Source: Bacteroidetes bacterium RIFCSPLOWO2_12_FULL_37_12
Lineage (GTDB): Bacteria > Bacteroidota > Bacteroidia > 2-12-FULL-37-12
Reading direction: 5' to 3'
DNA length: 64,000 nt
Assembly: GCA_001769655.1 (NCBI GenBank)
Contig: MEPC01000038.1
Span: 155,842 to 219,841, forward strand
Shown here: positions 54,167 through 62,983 of the stretch, piece by piece
Position numbering within the stretch: position 1 is the stretch's first letter
How the letters are laid out: every line of letters starts with the position of its first letter
Notes under the pieces: model-generated
What the model was told of the DNA's origin: nothing
What the model saw: the letters and a program-made list of their open reading frames with translations, nothing else
Database searches by the model: none
Translations under genes and position numbers: made by a program

Positions 54167-55885
54167 ATGAAACCCCAATCAGGCAAAGAAATCTTCTACT
54201 TCATAAACAGCATGAAAATCCAATATAAAATTGGCTCTGGATTTTTATTTTGTGCTCTGCTTTTTCTGGTTAACTTCTGGATTATTAAATACATACAGGG
54301 TTTTGAAAATAAAGCCGGAGAATCCATAAAAACTATTACTGAACGGAATTTAACCCTGAATCAAAAGATTGCCATTGAATGTGAATGGTTTTTCCGAGGT
54401 CAGGAAACCGTCAGGCATGAACTTGTTCAAGATATGATTTTATTTGAAAACTCCTTAAAAGCAATAAAAGAAGGAGGATTGGCTCCCGGCACAAAATTTT
54501 TACTGCCTCCTGCACCGGAACCGGTCCAATCAACCATAGCGGATGTTGAGGGATTCTGGAAAAAATATAAAATACCTGTATTAAAATTATTGGATGACAC
54601 GAGTAAAGGAAATTATTCAATCATTCAATCCATAGAATCCGATTATGACGAAATGATTTCTAATAATTCTAACTTAGTGACAGCGTATTCAAAATTTTTA
54701 ACGCGTGAGACCGCCGAAATAGTGGAACGTCAGAATTTTTTTCTTATATTGTTTCTTATCTTCAACATGATAATGGCAGGTGGTGCCATCTGGCTAACGC
54801 AATTACTAATTTCAAAACCTATAACTAATCTTGCGAGAACCGTTGATATGGTGGCTGAAGGCGATCTTTCTCAAAGTTTAAAGTATGATGTAAAAGATGA
54901 AATTGGGCAGGCATCTACATCCGTTAATAAATTAATAATTAACCAGAAGAAAGCATCTGATTTTGCAAGAGCTGTAGGTGATGGAAAGTTTGACGGTGAT
55001 TTCAAACCCATAAGTCAGAATGACACACTCGGTATTTCGTTAGTCAATATGAGGGATAAGTTGAAAGCCATGGCAGTGGAAGACCAAAAGCGTAATTGGG
55101 TAAACGAAGGGTTGGCAAAATTTGGTGAAGTATTGCGTATGAATAGCGATAATCTCGAAGTGTTAAGTCACGAAATAATTTCTAATCTGGTAAAATACCT
55201 GAAGGCAAATCAAGGTGCTTTGTTTATTATAAATGATTTTAATCCGAATGAAATATCTATGGAATTAGCCGCTTGTTACGCATGGGAAAGAAAAAAATTT
55301 ATTAATAAAAAAATTTCTGTGGGTGACGGATTAATCGGGCAGGCATGGCAAGAGGGTGAATATATTTTTATGACCGATGTGCCTGACCATTTTGTACATA
55401 TTACATCCGGTTTAGGCGAGGCAAATCCAAGATGCATTTTAATAATGCCACTTAAAATAAATGAAAAAATTTATGGAATTGTTGAAGTGGCATCCTTTGC
55501 CATCATGGAAAAACACGAAATAGAATTTGTGAGCAAGTTATCTGAGAGTATTGCCTCTACAATTTCATCCACAAAAATAAATGAAAGAACCAAACGTCTA
55601 TTACACGAATCGCAACAGCAGGCAGAAGAATTAAAAGCGCAGGAAGAAGAAATGCGTCAGAATATGGAAGAAATGACCGCTACTCAGGAGGAAATGCAAC
55701 GGAAAGAAGCAGACCTCCAGCGGATGCTCGGACATTCAAAAACACAGGAAGAAGAAATGCGCCGGAATCTGGATGCATTCTCCTCGCAACAAAAAGAAAT
55801 GCAAAAGTTAATAAGCGAAAAAGAAAAACTCGAAACAGAAAGCATGTCTATGAAACAAGAACTTGAAAAATATAAACAGAAATGA
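54167..55885 (+). CDS. membrane receptor with HAMP, GAF and long coiled coil
   Basis: 572 residues from the ATG at 54167; a TTG at 54089 and ATG at 54212 are also in frame. The order is TM (IGSGFLFCALLFLVNFWII), periplasmic helical sensor (~150 residues), TM, HAMP (KPITNLARTVDMVAEGDLS), then GAF with GDGLIGQAW. It ends in a coiled coil rich in EEEMRQNMEEMTATQEEM that is common in Bacteroidota GAF proteins. There is no kinase or MCP signalling tip. It is followed by CheR with ATGA overlap, so its coiled-coil Glu/Gln residues may be the methylation substrate. Confidence 0.82.
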   Translation: MKPQSGKEIFYFINSMKIQYKIGSGFLFCALLFLVNFWIIKYIQGFENKAGESIKTITERNLTLNQKIAIECEWFFRGQETVRHELVQDMILFENSLKAIKEGGLAPGTKFLLPPAPEPVQSTIADVEGFWKKYKIPVLKLLDDTSKGNYSIIQSIESDYDEMISNNSNLVTAYSKFLTRETAEIVERQNFFLILFLIFNMIMAGGAIWLTQLLISKPITNLARTVDMVAEGDLSQSLKYDVKDEIGQASTSVNKLIINQKKASDFARAVGDGKFDGDFKPISQNDTLGISLVNMRDKLKAMAVEDQKRNWVNEGLAKFGEVLRMNSDNLEVLSHEIISNLVKYLKANQGALFIINDFNPNEISMELAACYAWERKKFINKKISVGDGLIGQAWQEGEYIFMTDVPDHFVHITSGLGEANPRCILIMPLKINEKIYGIVEVASFAIMEKHEIEFVSKLSESIASTISSTKINERTKRLLHESQQQAEELKAQEEEMRQNMEEMTATQEEMQRKEADLQRMLGHSKTQEEEMRRNLDAFSSQQKEMQKLISEKEKLETESMSMKQELEKYKQK

Positions 55886-56736
55886 ATAACGAAACACACC
55901 TTTCTTTTACCTCGGTAGGTGACATTTCTTTGACCGATCTGAAAAAGCTGGTAACATTCATTAAGAATAATTTCAATTTTGATTTCAGTCAGTATGCCAT
56001 GTCTTCTTTTAAAAGAAGGGTGGCGCGGGTTCTCCAATTATATTCCATTAGTAATGTGGATGAACTTATAAGTGGATTGGTGAACCGTCGCGAACTTTTT
56101 GATGAGTTTCTCAAAGAAATTACAGTGAATCATACGGAAATGTTCCGCGCCCCTTCGTTCTGGAGGAAACTCCGTGACCAGGTGATTCCTTTGCTTGCCT
56201 GCAATCAACCCATACGGATCTGGAGTGCGGCTTGCTCGTCGGGTGAGGAAATTTACTCGCTGGCTATTCTACTTCAGGAAGCGGGCGTGTATGAAAAAGC
56301 AAGAATAGTGGCTTCGGATATTAATGATCGGGTTATTGCTAAAGCTAAAAGTGGCACTTATTGGATCCGTTCTCTCGAAGTGAATGAAAAAAATTATCAG
56401 CGATTTGAAGGTAAAATGAAATTATCCGATTACTATGTTACTTCCGGAGATAATTACATTATGAATAAAGATTTGCTGAGGAATGTTTCATTCAAACAAT
56501 TTGACCTTGTCATGGGAAGCGAATTTTCAAAATTTGATTTAATCCTTTGCAGAAATGTATTGATTTATTTTACACCGGAATTGCAAAACCAGGTTTTGCG
56601 GCTTTTTAATAATTCTTTGTTTATGAAAGGATTTTTAGCGGTGGGTGAAAAAGAAACCATTGCCTTCTGCAAAAATGCGGAAAAATTTGAAACGTTTTGC
56701 GCTGAAGAACGGATTTACAGAAAAATAAGTGAATGA
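55882..56736 (+). CDS. cheR: CheR-type protein-glutamate methyltransferase
   Basis: 284 residues. The N-terminal helical CheR_N part has FSQYAMSSFKRRVARVLQLY. The SAM-binding domain has NHTEMFRAP, IRIWSAACSSGEEIYSLAI and LCRNVLIYF. It methylates glutamates in receptor helices. There is no TPR or CheB fusion. The start overlaps the receptor stop (ATGA) and the CheB gene overlaps its end by 8 bases, so the three are one translational unit. Confidence 0.92.
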   Translation: MNNETHLSFTSVGDISLTDLKKLVTFIKNNFNFDFSQYAMSSFKRRVARVLQLYSISNVDELISGLVNRRELFDEFLKEITVNHTEMFRAPSFWRKLRDQVIPLLACNQPIRIWSAACSSGEEIYSLAILLQEAGVYEKARIVASDINDRVIAKAKSGTYWIRSLEVNEKNYQRFEGKMKLSDYYVTSGDNYIMNKDLLRNVSFKQFDLVMGSEFSKFDLILCRNVLIYFTPELQNQVLRLFNNSLFMKGFLAVGEKETIAFCKNAEKFETFCAEERIYRKISE

Positions 56737-57346
56737 CCTTGAACAAAACAGAAATACCGGAATCGTTTCCGGATACAGGGCTGTAGTCATTGGCGGTTCG
56801 GCAGGTAGTTTTCAGGTAGTGACACGAATTTTATCTTCCCTGCCCGTAAATTTTAACTTGCCAGTGATTTTATGCCTGCATCGTTTAAAGCACGTTCGGC
56901 AAGGATTTGTGGAAGCGCTGAACCTGAAGTCGAATCTGAAAGTTGTTGAACCGGATGATAAAGAAATTATTAGAAATGGATTGGCTTATCTGGCTCCGGC
57001 AAATTATCATTTGTATGTTGAATTGGGAAATTATTTTGCTTTATCCACTGAAGAAATGGTAAAATTTTCAAGACCTTCTATTGATTTAACACTGGATTCT
57101 GCATCATACTTTTATAAGGAGAAAATGATTGCAATCCTATTATCGGGCGCTAATTCGGATGGTGCTGATGGAATGAAAATGGCAAAAAAAAGAGGCGCTT
57201 TAACACTGGTTCAGTCACCCCAGGAGGCATCCATTAAAACAATGCCCGAGGCGGCTATTTCAGCCACCACCATTGATCATATTTTAAAAACAGATGATTT
57301 GGTTGAATTATTAATTAAATTAAATGGCGTGAATCTTAGAAATTGA
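56729..57346 (+). CDS. cheB: CheB-type methylesterase domain, no receiver
   Basis: 205 residues, starting from a GTG that overlaps the CheR end. The catalytic triad is S24 in VIGGSAGS, H51 in LCLHRLKHVRQGF and D144 in LLSGANSDGADGMK. The usual N-terminal receiver domain is absent, so activity cannot be controlled by CheA phosphorylation. It should remove methyl groups added by the preceding CheR. No CheA, CheW or CheY gene is present. Confidence 0.9.
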   Translation: MNDLEQNRNTGIVSGYRAVVIGGSAGSFQVVTRILSSLPVNFNLPVILCLHRLKHVRQGFVEALNLKSNLKVVEPDDKEIIRNGLAYLAPANYHLYVELGNYFALSTEEMVKFSRPSIDLTLDSASYFYKEKMIAILLSGANSDGADGMKMAKKRGALTLVQSPQEASIKTMPEAAISATTIDHILKTDDLVELLIKLNGVNLRN

Positions 57347-57371
57347 ACATAACAGCTCGGCTGATATCTTT

Positions 57372-58034
57372 ATGTACACACTTTTTTTCATATCTATTAT
57401 TATAAATATATTTTTGATTGCCTGGGTAATTTCTTGCCATTTTAATGTAAAATTTAATAAAGTTAAAAATATTAAAACAAATGAAATCCAACAGAGTGAC
57501 ACAACAACTACAGATGCGTTGGAATCAAAAAATATTTCTGAACCCAATACGTATGAAGCACTTGAAAAGGAAATAATAAGTTTATTGCAGAATAATAAAG
57601 CTGGTTTAAACCTGATAGAAAATATTTTACATAAAATTTCGCAATCCGTTGAGGCGGTACAAGGCGCATTTTATTTAAAAAAATTGAAAGAAGAAACTGT
57701 TTGCTATTCGCTGGTTGCCGGTTATGCACTTATTATTAATGGAAAAAATCAATTGGAATTCAAATGCGGAGAGGGATTAATCGGACAAGCCGCCAAGGAT
57801 ATGAAAATGATGAACATTAATTCAGCTCCTGTTGAACATAGATATGTTTACTCAGGATTAGGTAAAACGAATAAAGTGTATTTGTTGATTTGTCCGCTGG
57901 TAAACAATAACTCCTCCGAGGCAGTGATGGAGTTTGCTTCATTTAAACCATTTTCTGAGCCGTTAGAAAAGTGTATAATGAATATAGGTCTTTTATTAGC
58001 CAACAATGTTAGTTCCCTCACAACTCAATCATGA
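57372..58034 (+). CDS. membrane-anchored GAF-domain protein
   Basis: 220 residues. One N-terminal helix (LFFISIIINIFLIAWVISC), a linker with TTTTDALESKN, then a GAF domain with CGEGLIGQAAKD and LLICPLVNNN. It is clearly paralogous to the GAF domains of its two flanking receptor/phosphatase neighbours, but has no output domain. It may be a small-ligand or redox sensor that pairs with the SpoIIE protein. The stop overlaps the next ATG (ATGA). Confidence 0.75.
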   Translation: MYTLFFISIIINIFLIAWVISCHFNVKFNKVKNIKTNEIQQSDTTTTDALESKNISEPNTYEALEKEIISLLQNNKAGLNLIENILHKISQSVEAVQGAFYLKKLKEETVCYSLVAGYALIINGKNQLEFKCGEGLIGQAAKDMKMMNINSAPVEHRYVYSGLGKTNKVYLLICPLVNNNSSEAVMEFASFKPFSEPLEKCIMNIGLLLANNVSSLTTQS

Positions 58035-60505
58035 CCTCTGAAAATAAAAATATGTCTTTTCTTTTTATTTGCGCTGTACTATTTCTCATGCTCTTATGCT
58101 TTCCTGTAATCGTATGGTTAACAAATAGTTTCACTGATTCCATCTCAAACTCCATCATTTTTTTTGATAAAATTAACTATCTTAAATCATTTTATCTGAT
58201 TTCAGGAATTTATTCTTTTCTTCTTGGAATTGCTCTGATTTTTGTTTTTCTTTTTATTAAAAATTTAATTTCTGAAAAAGACAAAAAACACAAAAACCTC
58301 CTTGGTGAAATTGAAAATATTAAAATATTTTCTGAAAAAATCGGTAGAGGTGATTTGACGGCAAACCTCACTGCGGAAAATGGTAACGTTGGAATAAATC
58401 ATACCCTGTTGTTAATGCGCGACAGTTTGCGGAAAACTTCTCAGGAAGAAAAAGAACGTCAATGGGTAATGGAAGGCATGACCGGTTTGAGTGAATTATT
58501 ACGGATGAATATTCCTTTACATGATCTTACATACCAGACGCTTGTCTTTTTAATCAGAAAAACAAATGCCGTTCAGGGTGCATTTTATCTTACGGAAGAA
58601 GACATTACTTCGAAGGAAATCAAAATAGTACTTTCGGCTTGTTATGCTTACAACCGGAAAAAATATATACGGAAAGAATTCCGATTATGCGAAGGGCTTG
58701 TAGGTCAGGCGGCTATGGAAAGGGACTATATATACCGCACCGAAATTCCAGATGATTACACAACAATTACTTCCGGTATATTAGGAGATAAAAAACCGGT
58801 AAGTTTGTTGATAGTGCCACTTATAGCCAACGAACGAGTACAGGGCGCAGTGGAATTGGCATCACTTGACAAGTTAAAACCTTTAGAAATAAATTTTATC
58901 AGGGAAATTTCAAAAATCATTGCTCAAACTATTTTTAATAATAGCGTAAATGTAAGAACCGCCCGGTTGCTTGAAGAAGTCAGTAACAGCCAGAAACGCT
59001 TGCAGGCGCTTCTCGAAAACGCTTCAGAAGTTATCAGTATTTACGATGAGAACAGAAAAGTAAAATACGAAAGTCCTTCCGTGCTTAAAATACTTGGATA
59101 CACCCCCGAAGAAATGATTGGCGATCCGGATTTTTCCAGAGTTCATCCGAAAGGACAAGCATCTATTCAGAAAATGTTTGACGATCTACTTACTTTTCCA
59201 AACGAACAAAAAACGATAGAACTAAGTTATATTAAAAAGAACGGTGAAAGAATATGGCTTGAGACCACAGGTAGAAATTTGCTAAAAGATCCTGCTATAC
59301 AGGGAATAATTTTAAATTCCCGTGACATTACAATGCGGCGTAAAGCCATCAAAGAAGAGAAAATGCGCGGACAAATGCAGGCGCTCTCTGAAAATAGTTT
59401 AGATCTGATAATGCGCCTGAACCGGAAATTTGTATTTTATTATATCAATCCTGTAATTGAGATTTTCACAGGAGAAAAACCTGTTCATTTTATTCAAAAA
59501 AACATCCGGGAAGTAAATATGGATTCTACCTTTGTGAGTTTATTGCTAAAAATGAGTGAAGATGTTTTCACGGTAAAACAAAAAATAAACAGGGAAGTTG
59601 AATATGTTGCCAATGGAATCAGGAAAATCCTTGATGTAAATGCGATTCCTGAACTGGATGAAGAAAATGAAATGGAAACCGTTCTGATAGTGGCTCACGA
59701 TATTACTGAAGCCAAAATGAATGAACAGAAAATCAGGGAATCCAACAAAAAAATTACAGAGAGCATCAATTATGCACACCGGATTCAAAAGGTCATGCTT
59801 CCGGAAGAAAAAAACTTAACACTTCTTTTTCCTGAAAGTTTCATGTTGTATGAACCGAGAGATTTAGTCAGCGGCGACTTCCCATGGTTATTTGAAAGAG
59901 GAGATGATATTTATTTTGCCGCCGTAGATTGTACGGGTCATGGAGTTCCCGGAGCATTTATGTCATTAATTGCTAATTTTTTATTGAATCAAAACACCGG
60001 CACTGATGGATTCATTTCCCCTGGAACAATCCTCGATTTTGCTCATCAGGGTATTGTTAAAACATTGAAACAGGAAGAAAATCCCGAAACACACGATGGA
60101 ATGGATATCGCTTTGTGCAAAATAAATCTGAATAAATTATCGCTTGAATATGCCGGCTCTCACCGTCCTTTATATTTAGTGAGAGATAACGAACTCATTG
60201 AAATAAAAGGGGACCGCTATCCTGTTGGTGGTAATCAATATCGTAACCGGAAACCATTTACAAATCATTCTCTCGTTCTTCAGAAAGGTGATTCTATTTA
60301 TCTTTTTACAGATGGATTACCCGATCAAATCGGGGGACCGGAAGGAAAAAAGTTTACAACATCAAAAATAAAAGAAATAATTTTAAAAAATAATGTTGCC
60401 GGTTTACGTGAAATCGGTGCAATGATTTGCAATGAATATAGAGAATGGAAAAACGGGTTTAAGCAGATTGATGATGTTTTAATCATGGGAATTAGAATTA
60501 TATAA
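58031..60505 (+). CDS. GAF-PAS-PAS-SpoIIE (PP2C) membrane phosphatase, SiaA-like
   Basis: 824 residues. Two helices (~10-32, ~57-80), a HAMP-like stretch, then GAF (CEGLVGQAAME), two PAS domains (YESPSVLKILGYTPEEM; MRLNRKFVFYYINPVIEIF), and a C-terminal PPM/SpoIIE domain. Metal-binding residues are in SGDFPWLF, DCTGHGVPGAFMSL, FTDGLPDQIGG and IDDVLIMG. The canonical SGDFYW has Pro for Tyr. It should dephosphorylate the SiaC-like protein encoded two genes downstream, as SiaA does in Pseudomonas. Confidence 0.88.
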   Translation: MTSENKNMSFLFICAVLFLMLLCFPVIVWLTNSFTDSISNSIIFFDKINYLKSFYLISGIYSFLLGIALIFVFLFIKNLISEKDKKHKNLLGEIENIKIFSEKIGRGDLTANLTAENGNVGINHTLLLMRDSLRKTSQEEKERQWVMEGMTGLSELLRMNIPLHDLTYQTLVFLIRKTNAVQGAFYLTEEDITSKEIKIVLSACYAYNRKKYIRKEFRLCEGLVGQAAMERDYIYRTEIPDDYTTITSGILGDKKPVSLLIVPLIANERVQGAVELASLDKLKPLEINFIREISKIIAQTIFNNSVNVRTARLLEEVSNSQKRLQALLENASEVISIYDENRKVKYESPSVLKILGYTPEEMIGDPDFSRVHPKGQASIQKMFDDLLTFPNEQKTIELSYIKKNGERIWLETTGRNLLKDPAIQGIILNSRDITMRRKAIKEEKMRGQMQALSENSLDLIMRLNRKFVFYYINPVIEIFTGEKPVHFIQKNIREVNMDSTFVSLLLKMSEDVFTVKQKINREVEYVANGIRKILDVNAIPELDEENEMETVLIVAHDITEAKMNEQKIRESNKKITESINYAHRIQKVMLPEEKNLTLLFPESFMLYEPRDLVSGDFPWLFERGDDIYFAAVDCTGHGVPGAFMSLIANFLLNQNTGTDGFISPGTILDFAHQGIVKTLKQEENPETHDGMDIALCKINLNKLSLEYAGSHRPLYLVRDNELIEIKGDRYPVGGNQYRNRKPFTNHSLVLQKGDSIYLFTDGLPDQIGGPEGKKFTTSKIKEIILKNNVAGLREIGAMICNEYREWKNGFKQIDDVLIMGIRII

Positions 60506-60596
60506 AAATATATGGTTACGGTTCGAACTCCTATAATTTTTATACTAATTACGAGTTACGCAAGAGCATCCATTTTCATTTAGTTCAGCAAATAAT

Positions 60597-61163
60597 GTGA
60601 AAAATAGAATGTCAATAAAAAAACCTCTCGAATTTGTGCAGTTTATTCTGGAACAAAAAACTCCATGCAATATTCTGACGGCATACCGTGGAACCTTTTC
60701 GCAAGGAATTATTAAATCTTTGTTGGTGTTGATAGAAAAAAAACTTCAAACGGAAATAAAGGATATAACAATGCAAAAAAAGGTTTTTAATATCGCCTTG
60801 GTTTTTCTTCAGAATGTTTGTAAAAATTTTAATTCAGAGTTTCATCCTCCTGTTTTTATCCTCAGCGGGACCCTTTCTGAATTTTTCATAAGCGCAGGTA
60901 TTATTATTGAAAACATCATATCGGACGGTTTAAAAAATAAATTATTAGCCATTAATACTATGGAAATCGAAGATATTAAGGAGTTGCATAAATCTCTGAT
61001 AACTTCTAAGGAATTGTCAGTGGCTGACGAGATGGGATTAGGATTAGTGGAGCTTTTTCTAAAGTCAGGAAATAAAATCAAATACCATTTTGACAAAATG
61101 AGTGATAAACAAAGTTATGTTGTTTTACAATGCACAGTATTAAAAAACACTTTACAACCATGA
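60597..61163 (+). CDS. SiaB-family kinase (DUF6272-like)
   Basis: 188 residues; starts GTG at 60597 or ATG at 60609. Weak GHKL-like features include an N-box-like LQNVCKNF and, near the C-terminus, VADEMGLGLVELFLKSG. The family is recognised mainly by this pattern and by context between a SpoIIE phosphatase and a SiaC-like protein. SiaB phosphorylates SiaC in Pseudomonas. It overlaps the next gene (ATGA at 61160). Confidence 0.8.
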   Translation: MKNRMSIKKPLEFVQFILEQKTPCNILTAYRGTFSQGIIKSLLVLIEKKLQTEIKDITMQKKVFNIALVFLQNVCKNFNSEFHPPVFILSGTLSEFFISAGIIIENIISDGLKNKLLAINTMEIEDIKELHKSLITSKELSVADEMGLGLVELFLKSGNKIKYHFDKMSDKQSYVVLQCTVLKNTLQP

Positions 61164-61534
61164 ACACTTTCTTTTTAAAAGGCACGGACGATACGCCCTC
61201 GGTCATATTAGACCCGGCAAACAATCTGTATGAATTTTCAGGAAGGTCATTGCCTGAAGATGTTTCTGCATTTTACAAACCAATTATATCCTGGTTCAAG
61301 GAAACAGCCGTTTTCCTTCCGGGAGAAGTGTGCATAAAATTTAACCTTGAATATTTTAATACGGCTTCCTCAAAAGCAATTCTCGATGTTTTATTCCAAC
61401 TGGAAACCCTTCGGGATGCCGGACATGACATAAAGATAAAATGGTATTTCGATACCCATGACGAAAGTATGCATGAAGCCGGAGAAGAATACAAAGAGCT
61501 GGTATCACTTGATTTTGAGATTCTGCCACGGTGA
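61160..61534 (+). CDS. SiaC-family regulatory phosphoprotein (DUF1987)
   Basis: 124 residues from the ATG at 61160; an ATG at 61130 adds ten residues. The typical features are TPSVILDPANNLYEFSGRSL and CIKFNLEYFNTASSKAIL. Thr68 in YFNTASSK coincides with the Thr68 phosphorylated in Pseudomonas SiaC. In the known system unphosphorylated SiaC binds the diguanylate cyclase SiaD, but no such enzyme is in this cluster, so the output must be another protein. Confidence 0.85.
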   Translation: MNTFFLKGTDDTPSVILDPANNLYEFSGRSLPEDVSAFYKPIISWFKETAVFLPGEVCIKFNLEYFNTASSKAILDVLFQLETLRDAGHDIKIKWYFDTHDESMHEAGEEYKELVSLDFEILPR

Positions 61535-61592
61535 TGTGATGGGGTTATTTTTTTTTTAACTTTTACATTTTAACTTTTAACCTTTTTTCCCC

Positions 61593-62441
61593 CTACCACC
61601 AATCCCCCGCCTCCACCCCTCCCTCCAGCCACTCCTCCACACTGTCCGGCAATGCCGGAAAAAAATCTAATCCGGTAAATTTTTCTACCAAATCAATGGT
61701 AACAGCAAAATTTTCTATATGTTGCGTTGCCGGTTCATTGGGAAGAATGAAACCTATGCCTTTTATGTCCGGCTCTTTCAAATCTACAATAACTTTATAA
61801 AAATAGTGTGGCACAGTGACACGATTGCTTCCGATAGTTTGTAAATTACCATTCAACACCCCTCCCGTGACAATATATATTTCCTCGTTTTGGGTTGCCC
61901 AGCTTCTTACTTGTTCTTCTAATTTTTTCCATATTCCTCTATTAAATCCAGGTTTTTGCGGACTCATATTACTCATGAAAAAAGTTTCAGACATAATATT
62001 TGTGGATATTTTCATGTCACCCGCCGGGCAAAGATGTCCCCGGTCATATCCACTACGATAATAATCGCCGGGTGACGCAGAAATGGTTTTAACTATGGGA
62101 TCCTCTCTGAAATTATTGGTACGGGTGACACTTCCATTCAACATCTCAGCGGATAATTTGTATGCCACCCATTTTGCTTGTTCGTGCTTTTCGTCATAGC
62201 ACAAAGTAAAAGCAGTGTGTCGGATGATTTGTTCGCCGGATGTGTATGTTGGGATTTCAGTATTAGGAGGAATGGTTTTGAGAAGCGGAGCTGGTTTTTT
62301 GGGGGATGTTTTAGAAATCGCTTTGTGACTTTTGAATTTGTTCTTGTAATGGTAGTTGCTTTTTTTTTGAGAACTAAAATAAAGCAGTAACAAAAAAGCT
62401 AAAAGGAGGAAGATAATGAGAAGGGAGCGGGTGGGGCGCAA
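61593..62441 (-). CDS. membrane-anchored DNA/RNA non-specific endonuclease
   Basis: 282 residues. N-terminal membrane anchor (LLIIFLLLAFLLLLYF), basic linker, then the NUC1 beta-beta-alpha-metal domain with DRGH (133-136, catalytic His136) in YDRGHLCPAGDM and NMSPQKPGFNRGIW. It cleaves DNA and RNA, most likely outside the inner membrane, for nutrient recovery or defence. The start appears to be a TTG at 62441, since no ATG keeps the anchor. Confidence 0.87.
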   Translation of the reverse strand: MRPTRSLLIIFLLLAFLLLLYFSSQKKSNYHYKNKFKSHKAISKTSPKKPAPLLKTIPPNTEIPTYTSGEQIIRHTAFTLCYDEKHEQAKWVAYKLSAEMLNGSVTRTNNFREDPIVKTISASPGDYYRSGYDRGHLCPAGDMKISTNIMSETFFMSNMSPQKPGFNRGIWKKLEEQVRSWATQNEEIYIVTGGVLNGNLQTIGSNRVTVPHYFYKVIVDLKEPDIKGIGFILPNEPATQHIENFAVTIDLVEKFTGLDFFPALPDSVEEWLEGGVEAGDWW

Positions 62442-62469
62442 GGGGGGAGAGATTAATTATTAAAAAAAT

Positions 62470-62591
62470 AGTAAGCCCTGAAAGGGCGGAATATATTAAC
62501 GCAGGGTGAAGCCCTGCGTTAATGAACTGCCTCTAGTAAGCCCTGAAAGGGCAGAATACATTAACGCAGGGTGAAGCCCCTCGTTAATGAA
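62470..62591. repeat. two copies of a 57-bp repeat (AAGCCCTGAAAGGGC ...)
   Basis: Both copies start AGTAAGCCCTGAAAGGGC and include TTAACGCAGGGTGAAGCCC. They contain internal short palindromes (GCCCTGAAAGGGC and GCAGGGTGAAGCCCTGC). They differ at a few positions. Confidence 0.75.
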
Positions 62592-62618
62592 TTTGCTACC
62601 TATATAAATCCAGTGATT

Positions 62619-62669
62619 GCACATCCCAATGTGCTATTTTTAATTAATTTGCACATCCTAATGTGCAAA
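62619..62669. repeat. paired GCACAT-n4-ATGTGC palindromes
   Basis: The first, GCACATCCCAATGTGC, and the second, extended to TTTGCACATCCTAATGTGCA plus AA, are nearly the same. They resemble operator half-sites and could bind a dimeric regulator of the flanking genes; they could equally be repeats. Confidence 0.45.
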
Positions 62670-62943
62670 TATGCAAAAATTAAGAACAATCCCAACTTCT
62701 AATACGACAAACGCTACGACCTACCAAACAAATTCCTTACGTTATTGAAATAATTTTTATCTTTGCGTGTAACAACATATACCAAAACAACTCAGGTTTT
62801 AGAAAAAAACATATAACACTAAATGAAAAATGTATAAGTAAGAACAAAATGCAAAAAACAATCACAAAAAGTTGAATAGTGACCCCACTTAGTCATTTAT
62901 TGTTAAGTGTTATGTGTTATTCATTATTTTACTGAAATCTGTT

Positions 62944-62951
62944 TACCTTTG
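62944..62951 (+). promoter_or_regulatory. Bacteroidota -7 element TACCTTTG
   Basis: TACCTTTG lies 32 bases upstream of the flavin reductase ATG. No clear -33 box. Confidence 0.5.
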
Positions 62952-62983
62952 GTATAATCTGACAAAACTCCAATCCATCCAAC

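Larger units (their letters stand above)
62442..62983. other. 542-base intergenic region with repeats and promoter-like sites
   Basis: It holds two 57-bp repeats (62470-62526, 62535-62591), two GCACAT-ATGTGC palindromes (62619-62634, 62648-62669), an orphan TATCTTTG near 62758 and the TACCTTTG element of the next gene. No protein-coding frame is supported. Confidence 0.6.
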
